DNA from: Xenorhabdus mauleonii
GTDB lineage: Bacteria > Pseudomonadota > Gammaproteobacteria > Enterobacterales > Enterobacteriaceae
Assembly: GCF_900113945.1 (NCBI RefSeq)
Contig: NZ_FORG01000006.1
Span: 186,001 to 250,000 of the forward strand
DNA: 64,000 nucleotides
Reading direction: 5' to 3'
Position numbers and translations under genes: made by a program. The notes beneath the pieces were generated by a model that was not told where the DNA came from, did no database searches, and saw only the letters and a list, made by a program, of their open reading frames with translations. Shown here in pieces: positions 46,211-55,944 of the stretch. Within the stretch, counting starts at the first letter, position 1. Every line of letters begins with the position of its first letter.

Positions 46211-46960
46211 TTATTTTTCCTCAGTGATTTTATTGATGAAATTATCGTGCCTTGCATGAACGCGCCGCTCAATATCATTTGCGGGAATACGGCTTATTTT
46301 AGACAACCAAGCGATCCCCTCAGGATTAACCTGTAATATTTTTTTGAAAGTATTAAGATGATTTTCAACCAGTTCATATTTCAGCGGATCAGATGCGATC
46401 AATTGCCGAAAATAGTTTATCCCCATCTGAACATGTCGGGCTTCATCATGCATGGCTCCCTTATAGATTTGACCGATAAGGCTACCTTCTCCGAAGGCAT
46501 GAATGAAAAGGTTAAATTGCTCAAGGGCACCATTTTCTAAAAACACATGACTGAGGAATAGTTCATCAAACGTATTGAGCTTTTGAAAATGGTCTAAGTA
46601 AAGCTCGCGGGTGCTGGATAAATCCAGGATTTTACCATTCGCCATAATGGCATACCGGGCAAATAATTCGGCATGTCTTGCTTCATCATTGACCGCTTGT
46701 GCAAGCCCAATCTTTAAGGAAAAATCCGTTGATTGCAGCATAAGCTCTGCCGCATTTTCCATGCCGATAAGTTCTACATGCGCCGAAAGGCTTGCCACGA
46801 TGATGGCGTCTTTTTTATATTCATCTGGAAAATCATCATTGGTGGCCCGACTCCAATCCAAATCAACATCCCAAGTCTGTTTTGATTTACCTTTTAAATA
46901 AAGACCATAATGTTTATCATCTAAGAAATTTATTTCACTCATTTTCGGTGGGTTTTGCAT
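46211..46960 (-). CDS. Ferritin-like diiron protein (oxygenase type)
   Basis: 249 residues, four-helix bundle. Two E-x2-H motifs E93-A-R-H96 (DEARHAELFARY) and E173-A-R-H176 (DEARHVQMGINY) plus unpaired glutamates E63 or E68 and E142 or E147 give a full carboxylate-bridged diiron site. Family includes N-oxygenases and hydroxylases of specialised metabolism; reaction unknown. Start 46960 follows AAAGGC and lies four bases after the MFS stop, so export and oxidation genes are coupled. Confidence 0.8.
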   Translation of the reverse strand: MQNPPKMSEINFLDDKHYGLYLKGKSKQTWDVDLDWSRATNDDFPDEYKKDAIIVASLSAHVELIGMENAAELMLQSTDFSLKIGLAQAVNDEARHAELFARYAIMANGKILDLSSTRELYLDHFQKLNTFDELFLSHVFLENGALEQFNLFIHAFGEGSLIGQIYKGAMHDEARHVQMGINYFRQLIASDPLKYELVENHLNTFKKILQVNPEGIAWLSKISRIPANDIERRVHARHDNFINKITEEK

Positions 46961-46964
46961 AAAA

Positions 46965-48131
46965 TTAACGCCTTTGTTTAGAGAAATAAAATACATAGAA
47001 AAATGTCATCAATAGAACAAACAAAATAATACTAGTCAGTTTAAAGGTCACATCCAGAGAGTACATGCTGGCAATATACCCTCCGATAATTGGCATCGAT
47101 ATAGCAACCACTGAAGATAATACCTGAATCATCCCCGTTGCTTTTCCCACATTTTGATATCCAACAATTTCCCGAACACCAAGCCTTATGGCAAAAAAAG
47201 TAACGCCGGATGATATTCCTATCAGGATAATTCCGAAGTAGAACACATAAACAGATATAAATTCAGAATTCAGAAATCCGAATATAAAAAATGCGATTGA
47301 ATTAATAAGCATTGACGCCATTAATATCATGACTGGACGCAACGTTTTATTTAATAAGGACGCCAGCTTTGTGCCAATAATTCCGCCCACGCCAAGTAAT
47401 GATATAATGATACCGATACTGTTTTCGCTCTCACCGACAGTTTTAAAAAACAACCCTAACATGTCATTACTCAGAAAAAAGGCAAAATTAGCAATCGTGT
47501 ATCCTGCTACCAAATAAAAGAGATCTTTGCTCGCCTTCATTTCATTAAAAAATGAGTACTGGGTTGCCGCTTGCCCGGCAGCATCAATGCCTTGAGCGTG
47601 CATACCATCCTGTAATTTAAGGCTTATCTGTGAGGTTAGGACACTGAGAAAATTCAGGGCAGATGAAAAAACAATAACCGTCCAAATCCCGATTAAGTTA
47701 TAGAGATAGACCACTATCAAGGGAACTAATACCCTGCTGATATTAATTAAATAACCATAAATTTCAAAAAATCTTTTGGACTCATCATCATTTTTATTGA
47801 GTTTGATGTTTGAAATACTCAAACCACATCTTGACCACGTTTTTACAAAAGCTATTGCAAACAAGCCATAAATATTTCCGGTAAAAATCAACAATGGGGT
47901 TGCTAGGGTATTTATTGTGAAAAGAATGGTTCTCCATTGGTGAATTTTCCCTTTATCGAATAATTTACCAAAAAAATGGCTGGAGAATAAAAATGGCAAG
48001 GCAAAACAAGCGCCAAGCCATCCCATTTCTAATGGGGTTGCATGATACATATATATAGCAACGATACTCAATAAAGCATAATCAAGATAGGTATCAAATT
48101 CATTAGCTGCTATACCAATATATTTCAACAT
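46965..48131 (-). CDS. MFS transporter
   Basis: 388 residues with twelve helices. GKLFDKGKIHQWRT is the loop after helix 2. AT-rich. ATG 48131 has GGGAA eight bases upstream; the longer frame from 48149 has none. A hairpin and a seven-codon ORF precede it. Likely exports the product of the cluster; inferred from context. Confidence 0.83.
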   Translation of the reverse strand: MLKYIGIAANEFDTYLDYALLSIVAIYMYHATPLEMGWLGACFALPFLFSSHFFGKLFDKGKIHQWRTILFTINTLATPLLIFTGNIYGLFAIAFVKTWSRCGLSISNIKLNKNDDESKRFFEIYGYLINISRVLVPLIVVYLYNLIGIWTVIVFSSALNFLSVLTSQISLKLQDGMHAQGIDAAGQAATQYSFFNEMKASKDLFYLVAGYTIANFAFFLSNDMLGLFFKTVGESENSIGIIISLLGVGGIIGTKLASLLNKTLRPVMILMASMLINSIAFFIFGFLNSEFISVYVFYFGIILIGISSGVTFFAIRLGVREIVGYQNVGKATGMIQVLSSVVAISMPIIGGYIASMYSLDVTFKLTSIILFVLLMTFFYVFYFSKQRR

Positions 48132-48156
48132 AATAGTTTCCCAAATCACCCAAGCA

Positions 48157-48192
48157 AACAGGCATAAGCTGCTTAATTAACTTATGCCTGTT
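48157..48192 (-). promoter_or_regulatory. Hairpin between the mini-ORF and the MFS gene
   Basis: AACAGGCATAAG (48157-48168) and CTTATGCCTGTT (48181-48192) form a perfect 12-bp stem with a 12-base loop. No T-run follows on the minus strand, so it is more likely an RNA stabiliser or attenuator than a simple terminator. Confidence 0.75.
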
Positions 48193-48204
48193 AATTTACT
48201 TAAA

Positions 48205-48228
48205 TTACACCAGTGGCTGATAGTCCAT
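48205..48228 (-). CDS. Seven-codon ORF with strong ribosome site (leader or micro-peptide)
   Basis: AGGAGAA lies six bases before ATG, then MDYQPLV and TAA, a second in-frame TAA two codons later, then the 12-bp hairpin and the MFS gene. The ribosome site is the best in this AT-rich region. Either a translated leader that controls the operon or a minimal peptide precursor such as microcin C7's mccA, which has seven codons followed by a hairpin. No MccB-type adenylyltransferase is present, so a microcin C pathway is not supported. Confidence 0.45.
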   Translation of the reverse strand: MDYQPLV

Positions 48229-49100
48229 GAAATTCTCCTATTTGAATGTTGATTTTTAATTATTTCCCCCTGAAGGGAATTTAAACATAATATCACCAAA
48301 ATTTAATGTAAATAGATTAGCCATTAAATATTTCTAATACGTGACTTAGGTTTTGGTTTATTCGATTTTTCCATAAATAAAATTATTCCCGTATTTTTTC
48401 ATGAAAAAATGCATGCCAAAAATACGATTTATCCTTGGCTTTTTTAGATCTTAACTATATTACTTTCACTATTTAGCCTGATAGTGATAGATATTAATTA
48501 TTTTTTCATTTCATATAGTTTATAACTCTTAATATGCATAAATAATAACCTCCATCATCTAATAGCCAAGCCTTATATTTATAACTCAATTAATGCGAGA
48601 GAATAAAAAATACCATAATAAATTTTCTTTAGTGATATTAACATAAGGTTATTAATTTAACGCTAATTTCTTCCGTAAAAATAAAACGAAATCCTTAAAA
48701 CATTCGTCATTTAATATAATAAATAATGAAATATGCCTATTAAATAATGATAGCCACAATCTCCTTATTCTGCACAAAACATTAGAAAAACAATTTGATT
48801 GTTACCATGCGGTTTGGAATAATGCGCCCCGCAAATACCAAACTGACATTGACTACAAAAATAGTAAAACTCGATACCAAATATCGAAATACGGCAAATA
48901 TATTAAATTACAGCCTTATTTATTGTCAGTAACACCAACATCATCCTCCAACAATGCTCAAAAATTAAGTGTAAATAAGTACTTTGTTTATTAGCCATAA
49001 TAATAAATAAATCTTGTTAAAACTTATTACACCCATATACGCACAAAAAAACTAATTAAATTTATTTTAAATAAGAATTTAACATAGTTGTTACTTAATA
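48229..49100. other. 872-bp AT-rich divergent gap
   Basis: Very AT-rich. It holds promoters of both divergent clusters. A stop-free frame at 48656-48994 has no start codon. Nothing else recognised. Confidence 0.5.
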
Positions 49101-50243
49101 ATGAGTATTAATATGCAAAATTTACCTCACGTCAAAGCACTGTGTTCTATCGCACATCCTTATCGTGCTTGTGCCGAATATGATGCATTATTTGATGCCG
49201 CCATGCGTGAACTGACGCTATACCACTGCGAACATACCCCTGGTTATGAGCAGTGGCTGATGGAGCATGGGTTGAATAAGCAAACAATAATGGAAGTGGA
49301 TGATTGGTCAAGTTTGCCGCTTTTATTTGCTAATTACTTCAAACGTAACCTGATCCTCAGTGACAGCGCGAAAGATGCTCTGGAATTGACCTCTTCCGGA
49401 ACAACCGGCCAGAAAAGCCGCATGCGCTACGACGCTGAAAGTATTACCGCAGCCCAGTATATGGTGGATTGTATTTTCGACTATTATGGCTGGAATACAC
49501 CTGATCAACCGTGCAATTATTTGCTGCTTAGTTATGAACCTGCCGGCGCTGTCACTCTGGGGACGGCCTATACCGATCAGTTTCTCTGCAAATATGCGCC
49601 GGTCAATCGGGCTTATTATGCTTTGCGCCATAACGGGCAAGGCAATGAATTTGATCCTTTCGGGACTATTACCGCTCTCCAGCAATTTGCGCAGGAAGGA
49701 TTGCCTGTACGTATTTTCGGCTTTCCGGCCTTTTTGTGGTTTACCCTGCAAAGAATGGAACAAATGGGGCTGCCTGCTCTGAAGTTGCATCCGGAATCAC
49801 TGGTATTTCTCGGCGGAGGCTGGAAGACACACGCCGATAAATCCATTCCCAAAAAAGAACTGTATCAACGCCTGACAGAGCAATTGGGTATTCCTGATAT
49901 TCGCTGCCGCGATGGTTACGGCTCAGTAGAGCACCCCGTACCTTATGTTGAGTGCTCTCACCATAATTTTCACGTGCCTGTTTATGCACGGGCTTATGCA
50001 CGCCACACCGCCGATTTATCGCGCCAGCCTTATGGGGAACCGGGCTTTTTGCATTTTACATCGCCTTTTATCACTTCCTGCCCGGCTCACAGCATTGTCA
50101 CGAGCGATCTGGCCGTTCTGCATCCCGCTGAAAGCTGTGGTTGTGAACTGAATACGGATTGGTTTGAGTTGCTTGGCCGTGCTGGCACCAGCAAAGGTCG
50201 TAGTTGTGCGATTGCCGCTTCAGAATTGATTAAGAGATCTTGA
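49101..50243 (+). CDS. LuxE-like acyl-protein synthetase
   Basis: 380 residues. Motif LTSSGTTGQKSRMRYD (adenylate-forming P-loop), FLGGGWKTH and GYGSVEHPVPYVEC are typical of LuxE/acyl-protein synthetases, which activate fatty acids for reduction by LuxC. In bioluminescent bacteria the pair makes tetradecanal; no luxAB is present here. First gene of a four-gene operon. No good ribosome site upstream of 49101; an in-frame ATG at 49113 is possible. Confidence 0.82.
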   Translation: MSINMQNLPHVKALCSIAHPYRACAEYDALFDAAMRELTLYHCEHTPGYEQWLMEHGLNKQTIMEVDDWSSLPLLFANYFKRNLILSDSAKDALELTSSGTTGQKSRMRYDAESITAAQYMVDCIFDYYGWNTPDQPCNYLLLSYEPAGAVTLGTAYTDQFLCKYAPVNRAYYALRHNGQGNEFDPFGTITALQQFAQEGLPVRIFGFPAFLWFTLQRMEQMGLPALKLHPESLVFLGGGWKTHADKSIPKKELYQRLTEQLGIPDIRCRDGYGSVEHPVPYVECSHHNFHVPVYARAYARHTADLSRQPYGEPGFLHFTSPFITSCPAHSIVTSDLAVLHPAESCGCELNTDWFELLGRAGTSKGRSCAIAASELIKRS

Positions 50244-50244
50244 T

Positions 50245-52695
50245 ATGTCTTCCACAAATACTGTTTCCGTAACAAAGAAAAATAATACGGTTGCTCCAGC
50301 ACAGTCAGTAGAACAACTGCCTGTAGAACAAAAAATTGCAAAATTACGTGAGCAACTGCCGGAGCTATTGGCTCATCCCCACACTGCCGAGCAGGTGCTG
50401 GATTGTGCACAGGGTTTTGCTGACTATTTGTCCAATCTGGACTCTCATCCTTTGTTGGATGCAAAAGCCCGCGAAGCCCTCAGCGCTTTCTGCCAACGTG
50501 AAGCGCTGGAAGCTAAACTGGAGCGGGAGCTGGGGCAAAATGCCTTTTCCCTGCGTCGGTTCGATTATGACCAAAATCGGTATGAAACATGGAAACCGCT
50601 GGGGTTGGTCGTCCACATTACCCCTTCCAACGCGGAGTTGCTGCCCTTTATGGCAGTGATAGAAAGTCTGTTGGTCGGGAATATCAACTGGTTGCGCCCC
50701 AGCAGCAGCGATAATGGATTTAGCACGCAACTTCTGGACGCATTTTTGGCGCACGATATTTCCGGCAATTTAGCTGATCGGGTAGCGGTATTACCCTTGC
50801 CTGTCACACAACTGGCCGAATTGATGAGCCAGGCCGATGCCGTTTCCGCTTGGGGCAGCAATGCCGCCTTGGAATCTATCCGCGCACAATTGCCATCCGG
50901 TTGTCGCTGGATAGATTGGGGACATCGCATCAGTTTTGGCTGGTTAAATCCCAACACTGTCGATGATGCCCAGTTGGATGCTCTGGCTGATGATGTCTGC
51001 CTTTATGATCAACAAGCCTGCTCCAGCCCACAATGTCTGCTGGTCGATAGTGAAGATCCGGAAGTTTTGCAGCATATCGGGCAACGCATGGCCGCAGCAC
51101 TGCAACGCCGCGCTGGATCGCATCCGGCACTCAAACCTGATGTTCAGGAAGCCGCAGAAATTACGACCCAAACCGCGTTCCAGAAACTCGATTTTGCTTT
51201 TACGCAGGTACAGGGTGAAGTCTGGCGGGCTGATGGATGGCGGGTAATATGGCGACATGAAGAAGAACTGGCGGCTTCCCCGCTTTTCCGCACGTTGCAA
51301 GTACGCCCGGCACCCCGCCAGCATTTGTGCACGATTTTACAACCTTGGCGCAACCACCTGCAAAGCTGTGCCTTGATGACCCATCAAGACGATATCGTCG
51401 AAATGAGCCATGCCCTGTTCGCGGCGGGTGTCAGCCGCATTACTCCTGCGGGCCAAATGCATGGCGGTTACAGCGGTGAGCCGCATGATGGTGTTTATGC
51501 TCTGGCACGTCTGACCAAACGAGTATCTGTCAGCCTTGCGCCCGGCTTAATGGCGGGTTGTGCTCACCTTGATGTTCCCCCAGCACGGCCACAGGGATTG
51601 GAAAATCTTCCTGTATTGAATAAGACGGATTTTCAGGCCTTGGTGCCGAATGAAAAATCCCGCCTGTTTTTCCGCAGTGGTGGCAGTAGTGGCACGCCTA
51701 AACTCGCGGCCTATAGCTATCAGGATTACCACAGACAAATGCAGGCTGCGGCCGATGGGGTGTTCTCATCAGGGCTTGAACCCTCAACGGATCGAGTCAT
51801 GAACCTGCTGTATGGCGGAAAACTGTATGGCGGAATGATGAGCTTTTTCACCATCCTGGATAAATTGAATGTTGCTCAATATCCAATGGGCGGGCCAGCC
51901 GACAACGATTTCAGTGAAATTGCCGATATCATCGTCAACCAGCGCATTAATACATTGGTGGGCATGCCAAGTACACTGCATCGCTTATTCCTGAATGAAG
52001 AAGCCAAACTGCGTGAGTACGGCGGCATCCGTAAACTGTTCTTGGGTGGTGAACACCTGAATATGAACCAGCGGGCTTTCCTGACCAGCTTTGGCATCAC
52101 TTTGATTCGCTCAACGATCTACGGTTCAGTGGATGCAGGCCCAGTAGGCCATGCATGTGCTGCCAGCGAGGATGGTGTTTTCCATTTAATGGCCGATACC
52201 CAATGGCTGGAAATTCTCAATGTCGAAAACAATCAAACCGTAGCTGAAGGTGAAACAGGCCGCCTGATCTTTACGTCTTTACATCGCGAAGCCCAGCCTG
52301 TTCAGCGCTACGATTTGGGCGATCTCGGCCATTGGATAGATGAACCTTGTTCTTGTGGCCTGTCTGCGCCCCGCTTCCGCCTTATGGGACGTCATGGATC
52401 CTTGTTACGGATAGGCAGCATTTTTGTCAATCTGGCCGATTTTTCTGAACTGCTTGCGTTACCGGTACAGTGGATCATCGATCATGACGATCACGGCGTC
52501 GATTCCGTTCAATTGTTGGTTGATCACGCCGATCCGGACGCTGTGCGCCAGCGTTTATTGCAGGATGACAAGCTCGCCGAAGTTGTCGAAGGCCGCTTAC
52601 TGAGCCTGGATGTTATTTCTACTTCAGCCACTGATTTCCGTCGTAATTCACACAGCGGAAAAACCCCTTTGTTCATTGATTTGCGTAAATATTAA
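50245..52695 (+). CDS. LuxC-like acyl-CoA reductase fused to a PaaK-like ligase domain
   Basis: 816 residues. Residues ~20-460 are LuxC: GLVVHITPSNAELLPFM, acyl-enzyme C259 in QQACSSPQ. Residues ~465-816 are an adenylate-forming domain with FFRSGGSSGTPKLAAYS, YGSVDAGP, and RYDLGDLGHW. A fused ligase/reductase could load and reduce an acyl or aryl acid in one chain. Starts two bases after the LuxE-like gene. The fusion is unusual; the substrate is unknown. Confidence 0.82.
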   Translation: MSSTNTVSVTKKNNTVAPAQSVEQLPVEQKIAKLREQLPELLAHPHTAEQVLDCAQGFADYLSNLDSHPLLDAKAREALSAFCQREALEAKLERELGQNAFSLRRFDYDQNRYETWKPLGLVVHITPSNAELLPFMAVIESLLVGNINWLRPSSSDNGFSTQLLDAFLAHDISGNLADRVAVLPLPVTQLAELMSQADAVSAWGSNAALESIRAQLPSGCRWIDWGHRISFGWLNPNTVDDAQLDALADDVCLYDQQACSSPQCLLVDSEDPEVLQHIGQRMAAALQRRAGSHPALKPDVQEAAEITTQTAFQKLDFAFTQVQGEVWRADGWRVIWRHEEELAASPLFRTLQVRPAPRQHLCTILQPWRNHLQSCALMTHQDDIVEMSHALFAAGVSRITPAGQMHGGYSGEPHDGVYALARLTKRVSVSLAPGLMAGCAHLDVPPARPQGLENLPVLNKTDFQALVPNEKSRLFFRSGGSSGTPKLAAYSYQDYHRQMQAAADGVFSSGLEPSTDRVMNLLYGGKLYGGMMSFFTILDKLNVAQYPMGGPADNDFSEIADIIVNQRINTLVGMPSTLHRLFLNEEAKLREYGGIRKLFLGGEHLNMNQRAFLTSFGITLIRSTIYGSVDAGPVGHACAASEDGVFHLMADTQWLEILNVENNQTVAEGETGRLIFTSLHREAQPVQRYDLGDLGHWIDEPCSCGLSAPRFRLMGRHGSLLRIGSIFVNLADFSELLALPVQWIIDHDDHGVDSVQLLVDHADPDAVRQRLLQDDKLAEVVEGRLLSLDVISTSATDFRRNSHSGKTPLFIDLRKY

Positions 52696-52710
52696 TTGAG
52701 TGAAATTAAG

Positions 52711-53955
52711 ATGATGACCAGAACGACATTAATTGATTTGTTCCATCATGCGCGCGAGCATTCTGCCTATTATAAAGATCTCTACAAATCCATTCCGCAG
52801 AATTGGACGTTGGAAGATTTACCCCTCGTTGAGCCCAGTAATTACTGGGCACATTCCAGCGAGTTGCAAACATGGCCGGTTTTGACTGCACCATTGGAAG
52901 GCGGTCATGTCTATAAAACAGGCGGTTCCACCAGCGACGGGCGACTATCTGTTTTCAGCCAGCAAGAGTGGAAAGCGTTTATTGGCAGCTTTGGCCAAGG
53001 TATTGCCCATCAATTAAAACAGGGTGATCGGGTAGCGAATCTATTTTTTGCCGGCGACCTTTACACCAGTTTTATCTTCATTCATGGCGCACTGTCGAAT
53101 GTTCCTTTTCCGATTCTGGAATTTCCTTTTACCTGCAAAGTGGAAGACGAGTTGCTGGTCAAGAATATTCGGCTCCACAACATCAACGTATTGGCGGGTG
53201 TGCCAGTGCAATTAATCCGTTTTGCCCATTATCTGAAAGATATCGGACAAACGTTGCCCATGGTGGAGACCATCCTTTACGGTGGGGAAAGTCTGTTTGA
53301 TTCCCAGTCCGCCATCATACAGCAAGTGTTTCCTAATGCCCGGTTAGGTTCGATCGGCTGTGCCAGTGTGGATGCCGGCTTGATAGGCTTCGCAGATACC
53401 GAATGCAGTCAGGGCGAACACCGGGTATTTGATGATGACACGATTATTGAAATCTTGGATGAAGTCACCCACGAGCCAATCACGACACCGGGGCGCAAAG
53501 GTTTGTTGGTTGTCACCAACCTGCAACGCCAGCTCATGCCAATAATTCGCTACCCCACAGGCGATCTGGCGTGCTGGAGTGAATCAGAACAGGCTGGCCG
53601 TAAATTCGCCCTGCAAGGGCGCGCTAATCTGGGCTACCGTATCCGGGTTGGTACACTTTCATTATTCCCTGACGACTTGGCAAGCCAACTTTCGCAGCAC
53701 TCGGAGCTTCTGGCTTGGCAATTAGAGTTATCGCAACAGGCTGGGAAAGACAAAATCAGGTTGTTAGTGGCAAGCCAGCAAACGGTCGATCTCGATAAAA
53801 TACGCCATACCGTACTGACTGCTTTTCCTAATCTGGGCAAGGAATGCATAGTTCAAAATATGTTGGAAATCTTCCAAACCAACATTGATGGTATGTATAC
53901 GCATCCACGTTCAGGCAAATTGCAACGGGTTGTGGATCTGCGTAGCTATAATTAA
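52711..53955 (+). CDS. PaaK-like adenylate-forming enzyme
   Basis: 414 residues. Short P-loop YKTGGSTSDGRLSVFS, then LYGGESLF, GCASVDAGLIG and IRYPTGDLACW, paralogous to the C-terminal half of the upstream fusion. Phenylacetate-CoA-ligase fold. The ribosome site is weak, so the start could be TTG 52696 or ATG 52711. Third gene of the operon, 15 bases after the fusion gene. Confidence 0.78.
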   Translation: MMTRTTLIDLFHHAREHSAYYKDLYKSIPQNWTLEDLPLVEPSNYWAHSSELQTWPVLTAPLEGGHVYKTGGSTSDGRLSVFSQQEWKAFIGSFGQGIAHQLKQGDRVANLFFAGDLYTSFIFIHGALSNVPFPILEFPFTCKVEDELLVKNIRLHNINVLAGVPVQLIRFAHYLKDIGQTLPMVETILYGGESLFDSQSAIIQQVFPNARLGSIGCASVDAGLIGFADTECSQGEHRVFDDDTIIEILDEVTHEPITTPGRKGLLVVTNLQRQLMPIIRYPTGDLACWSESEQAGRKFALQGRANLGYRIRVGTLSLFPDDLASQLSQHSELLAWQLELSQQAGKDKIRLLVASQQTVDLDKIRHTVLTAFPNLGKECIVQNMLEIFQTNIDGMYTHPRSGKLQRVVDLRSYN

Positions 53956-53966
53956 GGTTGAAATCG

Positions 53967-54896
53967 ATGACAATCTCTTCTTCAGCTATTCAGATTCGAA
54001 GCTACCAGTCTGGTGATGACAAAAGGATCAGCCAGTTGTTCCGTGAAGTCTATGGGGATTCATATGTCTATCCTGACATCTATCTGCCAAGACTGATTGA
54101 TGGTTATCAAGTCACGGGGCAATGGTATTCGGCTTTGGCATTCCATCAAGGGCGGCTCATTGGTCATGCTTCATTGGTTAAAGATACGGTGCAACAACAT
54201 TACGCGGAGTTGGCGCTTATCGCCGTAGATCCTAATTTTCAGGGCTACGGTGTGGCTAAGTCCTTGGGTGGTCATCTGTGTCATTATGCCAAAGAGCAGA
54301 ACTATAACTTATTGACGATAAAACAGGTTTGTTCGCATCCGAAAAGTCAGTATATCGCGCGAAATTTAGGTTTTTATTCTACCGCCCTGATGCTGGATTA
54401 TGTTGATTCCCCATTCGGGCTGCCGGAACCAGAAAGTATCGTGCAAGGGATTTTGCCGCTTAAGTCGTTGCCGTTGCCTAAACTGAACTGGCCACAGTCT
54501 TGGCAAAACTGGATTGGTCAAATAAGCCAGCATGTTGGTGAGTCAGCACCAAATGAGCAGCAGATATGTCGTCGTTCTTCTGCCTCTGCGCCGTTTATCA
54601 TCAAGAAAACCGGACGCCGCCTGGATATCACTCTGTACGATATCTCTGCGGATTTTTTATCAGAGGTCATTGATTTTCCAACCGGACAGTTAATTTACTT
54701 GAAGCTGCCTGCGTGTGAAGCCTCCCTTGAATGGTGTTCACCACTCAAACAAGGTGGGTTCCGATTTGCAGGGCTATGCCCGGACAGCAATGATGGTTGG
54801 TTTTTGTTGTGGCTAAGGGGCTATCAATTGGCTCCCTATGAATTTCACGATACAGGCACACAATATCTTTATCAGATGGAATTGGGGGTTAATTAA
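53967..54896 (+). CDS. GNAT acetyltransferase with C-terminal extension
   Basis: 309 residues. N-terminal GNAT (IRSYQSGDDKRISQLFREVY, LALIAVDPNFQGYGVAKSLG) plus ~140 residues of unassigned C-terminal domain. Last gene of the LuxE/LuxC/PaaK operon; probably N- or O-acylates its product. AAGG nine bases before ATG 53967. Confidence 0.75.
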   Translation: MTISSSAIQIRSYQSGDDKRISQLFREVYGDSYVYPDIYLPRLIDGYQVTGQWYSALAFHQGRLIGHASLVKDTVQQHYAELALIAVDPNFQGYGVAKSLGGHLCHYAKEQNYNLLTIKQVCSHPKSQYIARNLGFYSTALMLDYVDSPFGLPEPESIVQGILPLKSLPLPKLNWPQSWQNWIGQISQHVGESAPNEQQICRRSSASAPFIIKKTGRRLDITLYDISADFLSEVIDFPTGQLIYLKLPACEASLEWCSPLKQGGFRFAGLCPDSNDGWFLLWLRGYQLAPYEFHDTGTQYLYQMELGVN

Positions 54897-54947
54897 TCAG
54901 CTTCCTAAAAAAACATCTAAAATTGATTAAAAAAACACTTTACAAAT

Positions 54948-54966
54948 GATATTGAGAACCATTATC
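54948..54966 (+). promoter_or_regulatory. Fur box of ryhB
   Basis: GATATTGAGAACCATTATC matches the 19-bp Fur consensus at about 15-16 positions and overlaps the expected -10/-35 region of ryhB. Confidence 0.8.
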
Positions 54967-54975
54967 ATTACTCAC

Positions 54976-55077
54976 ACTTTCAGTGCACCACCTTCAGGGT
55001 TCATGTGAAAGTACGACATTGCTCACATTGCTTCCAGTGTTTATTTTATAGGCCAGCTTGATGCTGGCTTTTTTTTT
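54976..55077 (+). ncRNA. ryhB: RyhB small RNA
   Basis: The core cattgctcacattgcttcc is identical to the E. coli RyhB seed region, preceded by gaaagtacga (E. coli gaaagcacga). Terminator stem GCCAGC-TTGAT-GCTGGC plus nine T at 55052-55077. Iron-responsive Hfq-dependent repressor of iron-using proteins. 5' end estimated from the Fur box, so about ten bases uncertain. In E. coli ryhB lies between yhhX and yhhY; only the YhhW neighbour is kept here. Confidence 0.92.
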
Positions 55078-55228
55078 GCCTGCTATCAGCTTATTTCTTA
55101 TTCCTATTTTTTTTCTTATCCCGCTGCTTTTTTCTTATTCAAATGTTTTGAACTCCAAGGTTAAATTTACAATCTTTTATATTTCACTTCATTAGCTAAA
55201 CTACAAAAAAACATTGAGGAATTTTGAA

Positions 55229-55936
55229 ATGATCTTCTTACGTCGGGCCATAGAGCGGGGTCATGCCAACCACGGTTGGCTGGACAGTTGGCACACATTT
55301 TCATTTGCCAACTATTATGATGCAAATTTCATGGGCTTTTCTGTGCTCAGAGTTATCAATGAAGATGTCATTGATGCGGCGCAGGGATTCGGCATGCATC
55401 CTCACAAGGATATGGAGATATTGACCTATGTGTTATCCGGAACCGTAGAGCATCAAGACAGCATGGGAAATAAAGGGCAAATCTCCGCAGGAGAATTCCA
55501 AATCATGAGTGCCGGTACCGGCATTCGTCATTCCGAATATAACCCGCATCATGATAGCTCATTGCACCTTTACCAAATTTGGATCATGCCAGAAAAAACC
55601 GGCCTGACTCCACGTTATGAACAACGCCGCTTTGATACGCTTGAAAGCCGCCAATTAATCCTTTCCCCCGATGCACGTGCCGGTTCGCTGAAAGTTTTTC
55701 AGGATATGACGTTGTGGCGCTGGGCATTAATGCGTGACGAGCACAGTGAATACATTATCGAAAAATCACGCAATATCTGGGTTCAGGTTGTGAAAGGCGA
55801 AATCATGATTAATGGAACCCTCGCCACCACCAGTGACGGTATTGCCATTTGGGATGAATCCCACCTTCAAATAAGCGCAAACCAAGAAAGTGAGATTTTA
55901 ATTTTCGACCTGCCATCCCATAAAAAGAATTCGTGA
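55229..55936 (+). CDS. yhhW: YhhW-type pirin (quercetin 2,3-dioxygenase family)
   Basis: 235 residues. Bicupin with metal ligands in GMHPHKDMEILTYVLSG (two His), VEHQDSMGN and TGIRHSE. E. coli YhhW degrades quercetin in vitro. GAGGA nine bases before ATG 55229 fixes the start. Next to ryhB as in E. coli. Convergent with pckA across a terminator. Confidence 0.9.
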   Translation: MIFLRRAIERGHANHGWLDSWHTFSFANYYDANFMGFSVLRVINEDVIDAAQGFGMHPHKDMEILTYVLSGTVEHQDSMGNKGQISAGEFQIMSAGTGIRHSEYNPHHDSSLHLYQIWIMPEKTGLTPRYEQRRFDTLESRQLILSPDARAGSLKVFQDMTLWRWALMRDEHSEYIIEKSRNIWVQVVKGEIMINGTLATTSDGIAIWDESHLQISANQESEILIFDLPSHKKNS

Positions 55937-55944
55937 TTTCAAAA

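Noticed and set aside
48205-48228. Calling the seven-codon ORF a microcin C precursor
   Set aside because: No terminal Asn codon and no MccB-type adenylyltransferase nearby; only the layout is similar.
48656-48994. 112-codon stop-free frame in the AT-rich gap (contains DIDYKNSKTRYQISKYGKY)
   Set aside because: No ATG, GTG or TTG start and no ribosome site in frame, and no resemblance to a known protein; kept as non-coding.
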